Positions 62,200 through 64,000 of a DNA stretch of 64,000 nt are shown here, piece after piece (the first letter of the stretch is position 1; each line of letters begins with the position of its first letter). The position numbers and the translations under genes are program-made. Under the pieces are notes generated by a model. That model was not told where the DNA came from. It made no database searches and worked only from the letters and a program-made list of their open reading frames with translations. The DNA is from Camarhynchus parvulus (taxonomy: Eukaryota; Chordata; Aves; Passeriformes; Thraupidae), in assembly GCF_901933205.1 (NCBI RefSeq), contig NC_044573.1:32919493-32983492 (forward strand), given 5' to 3'.

Positions 62200-62350
62200 G
62201 CACCTGGGAGCAGGTGTGGGGCTAACTGGGTTTTCCTCCAGCTACATCACTGACTTGGAGTAATCACTTTGTGCCTCAGTTTCTCCTCCATAAATGGGGA
62301 ATAATGATCCTTGCCTTTGTCTATGAATATTTATTGGAATTAGGGCTCAT
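62200..62350 (+). repeat. MIR SINE in CNST 3' UTR, plus strand
   Basis: 'cactttgtgcctcagtttct' followed by 'cctccataaatggggaataa' and 'tgatccttgcc' is a close match to the MIR core (...tgcctcagtttcctcatctgtaaaatggggataat...), preceded by the 'catcactgacttggagtaat' part of the conserved central domain. Confidence 0.75.
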
Positions 62351-62501
62351 GTCTGCTTCATCCCAAATGAGTGCACAGGCTCACAGAACTGTGTGGCTGC
62401 AGCCTCTGGGTTATGTGAAGGGGGACTGATCCAACAGAAGAGGTTCAGAGGCTCACTGCAGATCCGCAACCTGTCAGAATTCCAGGGCACTTGTTCCAGC
62501 C

Positions 62502-62507
62502 AATAAA
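62502..62507 (+). terminator. CNST: Candidate proximal CNST poly(A) signal
   Basis: AATAAA hexamer about 1.1 kb after the stop codon. Confidence 0.4.
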
Positions 62508-63076
62508 GCACATTTGCATTTATTTGCCCTGCAGTTCTGAGACCTGGATTGTAAAATCTGTTCTTTCTCAGCTTTACAAACAAATTTAGATCAGTACAAA
62601 GAGTCATTTGAAATGGGTATTTCTATCCCTTGGTGCTCAGCCCTCCCTGTGTGGTGGTGAGAGAAGCACTGGCAGCACAGTGAAGGTGAGAATTGGATAC
62701 AGAGCCCTCTGGGCCACGCTCTGCTCGAGGGGTGGCAGCTGCACAGAGCCCAGTGGTGCAGCCCTGCTGACAGGGTGAGTGTGAAAGGATTCCTTTACAC
62801 CTCAGGAAACAGCATTTTTGAGGGGCCCACTTCACTCCACTCTGTGATTTCCGGCTTACTAACCTTGTATGATGCAGCGTGTTCAGGTTTAGGACATCAT
62901 TTTGTAAAATGCTATGAAGTGAAATCTTTGAGATACTGCTCAGAATTATAACATTAAAGATCATGCTTTCTGACATTTGCAAGCAAATTGTCCCTCTAGT
63001 GAGCTTGGTTGTTCCTAATGCACTGTTACACTTAACGGGTTTTTAAAGTGAAAGTTAAAATCATGGTTTTTTCTAG

Positions 63077-63082
63077 AATAAA
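63077..63082 (+). terminator. CNST: Candidate distal CNST poly(A) signal
   Basis: AATAAA hexamer about 1.7 kb after the stop codon, followed within 20-40 bases by T- and GT-rich sequence. Confidence 0.45.
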
Positions 63083-63110
63083 CTGCATGTATGATTTCTC
63101 TTTTGGTTTT

Positions 63111-63852
63111 CACTGTGGAGGCTTGGTTTATTTATACCCTAGGGAGCCTCATGTGCAGCTTTGTACTAAACTAGCAAATTTCAAATGCCCAAATTAATGA
63201 AAACTTTTGCTTTTAGAATGAAACTTGAGAATGGTAGTTTGGGGGTTGTTTGTTTGTCGTCCTCAAGAGTATCATGATGGGCTACTCTAAAGGAGAAAGG
63301 GAAAGACACTTTTGTGTTTTAAAGTGTTACTGGCTGGTTCAGTTTATTATTTGAATTCTGGGTTTGTTTGTTTATTTATTTAGTTTTTCTTATAAAGAGA
63401 AGCTTAATTTTCTATTTTGGCAATTTACTCACAGAATAATTAAAAAGCATGCTTTCAGTTAAAGTATGTATTTATAGTGACTATGTAGTTAGAATATATT
63501 TTGAGTTTCTGTAACTTTGCATTGAGTGTTTCTGGATATTAAGTATATTCCTAAAGAGACCACTGTACATTTCAGCTTAAAAAAAATATTTTTAACTTTT
63601 TGTGCACTTCATCACCAAAAAGATCAAGAGGTATTTATAGATCTATTTATTTAAAAGTATATCAGGCATGGATATCAAAGATCCACAACTTTTAGGTTCA
63701 TTTAATTAAAACTATTTTAAAGCCATTATTTTATTTAAAACTATAAAGCTATTTAAAGTCAAAGCAATTTTTAATAACTATTTCAATTTCAAATCAGTGA
63801 TCCAAATCCTGGTGTTTTCTCTTTGTGCTGTGTTCCTGGTGCAAACACTCAG
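63111..63852. other. Spacer after CNST, no feature recognised
   Basis: Very AT-rich, with many short TTTA/TAAA runs. No gene, repeat or promoter recognised. Confidence 0.6.
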
Positions 63853-64000
63853 GAGTATCAGCAGAACTGCCTACAAGATGATGAGGAGGTTGTGCAGCAC
63901 GTCACCAACATGTACCCACTGACAAGTGAGCAGCCAGACATTCTGTGTAACTCAGAAACCCTTTCCTTGGGACCTGAGCATCTCTTCAGCCTTCCCCTGC
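63853..64000 (+). CDS. Possible exon at window edge, unidentified
   Basis: A marked rise in GC after AT-rich sequence. A pyrimidine-rich stretch and CACTCAG| give a plausible acceptor at 63851-63852, and the following frame stays open to the window end (49 codons, starting EYQQNCLQDDEEVVQHV). I do not recognise the product, and it does not match SCCPDH, the gene that follows CNST in human. One minus-strand frame is also nearly open, so chance is not excluded. Confidence 0.25.

Larger units (their letters stand above)
61402..63110 (+). other. CNST: CNST 3' UTR (end approximate)
   Basis: Follows the stop codon. AATAAA occurs at 62502-62507 and 63077-63082; the second has a T/GT-rich stretch after it and is the better candidate for the distal end. 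An MIR element lies within. Short open frames here are not conserved proteins. Confidence 0.55.

Noticed and set aside
62623..62982. 119-codon minus-strand frame in the CNST 3' UTR
   Set aside because: No recognised domain and no promoter; it overlaps the 3' UTR in antisense.
1..64000. CRISPR arrays, operons or other prokaryotic systems
   Set aside because: The window is plainly vertebrate; no regularly spaced repeats were seen.

Overview
The window is vertebrate nuclear DNA, most likely from a bird. It has AT-rich introns with GT-AG boundaries, CR1 LINE fragments (the dominant avian/reptile retroposon), a few old MIR-like SINEs and one CpG-rich solo LTR. The bird call is inference; a non-avian sauropsid is not excluded.

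Two genes lie head to head around one CpG island (about 15.24-16.44 kb). On the minus strand, 15825 down to 6126, is TFB2M, the mitochondrial transcription factor B2, in eight coding exons. On the plus strand is CNST (consortin, PPP1R64): non-coding exons at about 15.96-16.07 kb and 17.75-17.84 kb, then ten coding exons from 29704 to 61401. The ten CNST exons join in phase into a 715-codon reading frame. The TFB2M-CNST order is the one known from human 1q44. The TFB2M ATG is only about 250 bp from the CNST exon 1 donor, so the promoter is compact. It carries an ETS/CRE composite motif and a second ETS motif, which fits the known NRF-2/GABP control of TFB2M.

Layout: 1-5.5 kb, intergenic with nothing recognised; 5.5-6.1 kb, TFB2M 3' UTR; 6.1-15.8 kb, TFB2M with a 1.4-kb antisense-to-window CR1 in an intron; 15.2-16.4 kb, shared promoter; 16-61.4 kb, CNST, with CR1 pieces, SINEs, an old CR1-type ORF1 remnant and a 615-bp solo LTR 230 bp upstream of coding exon 6; 61.4-63.1 kb, CNST 3' UTR with an embedded MIR; the last 150 bp hold a possible but unidentified exon on the plus strand.

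The two proteins do unrelated jobs (mitochondrial transcription initiation; trans-Golgi sorting of connexins) and share only the promoter. I see no new multi-gene system here. The points most worth checking are the TFB2M exon 4/5 junction, which is one base out of frame at the splice sites homology predicts but has an in-frame alternative; the young LTR inside CNST; and upstream ORFs in the CNST leader.
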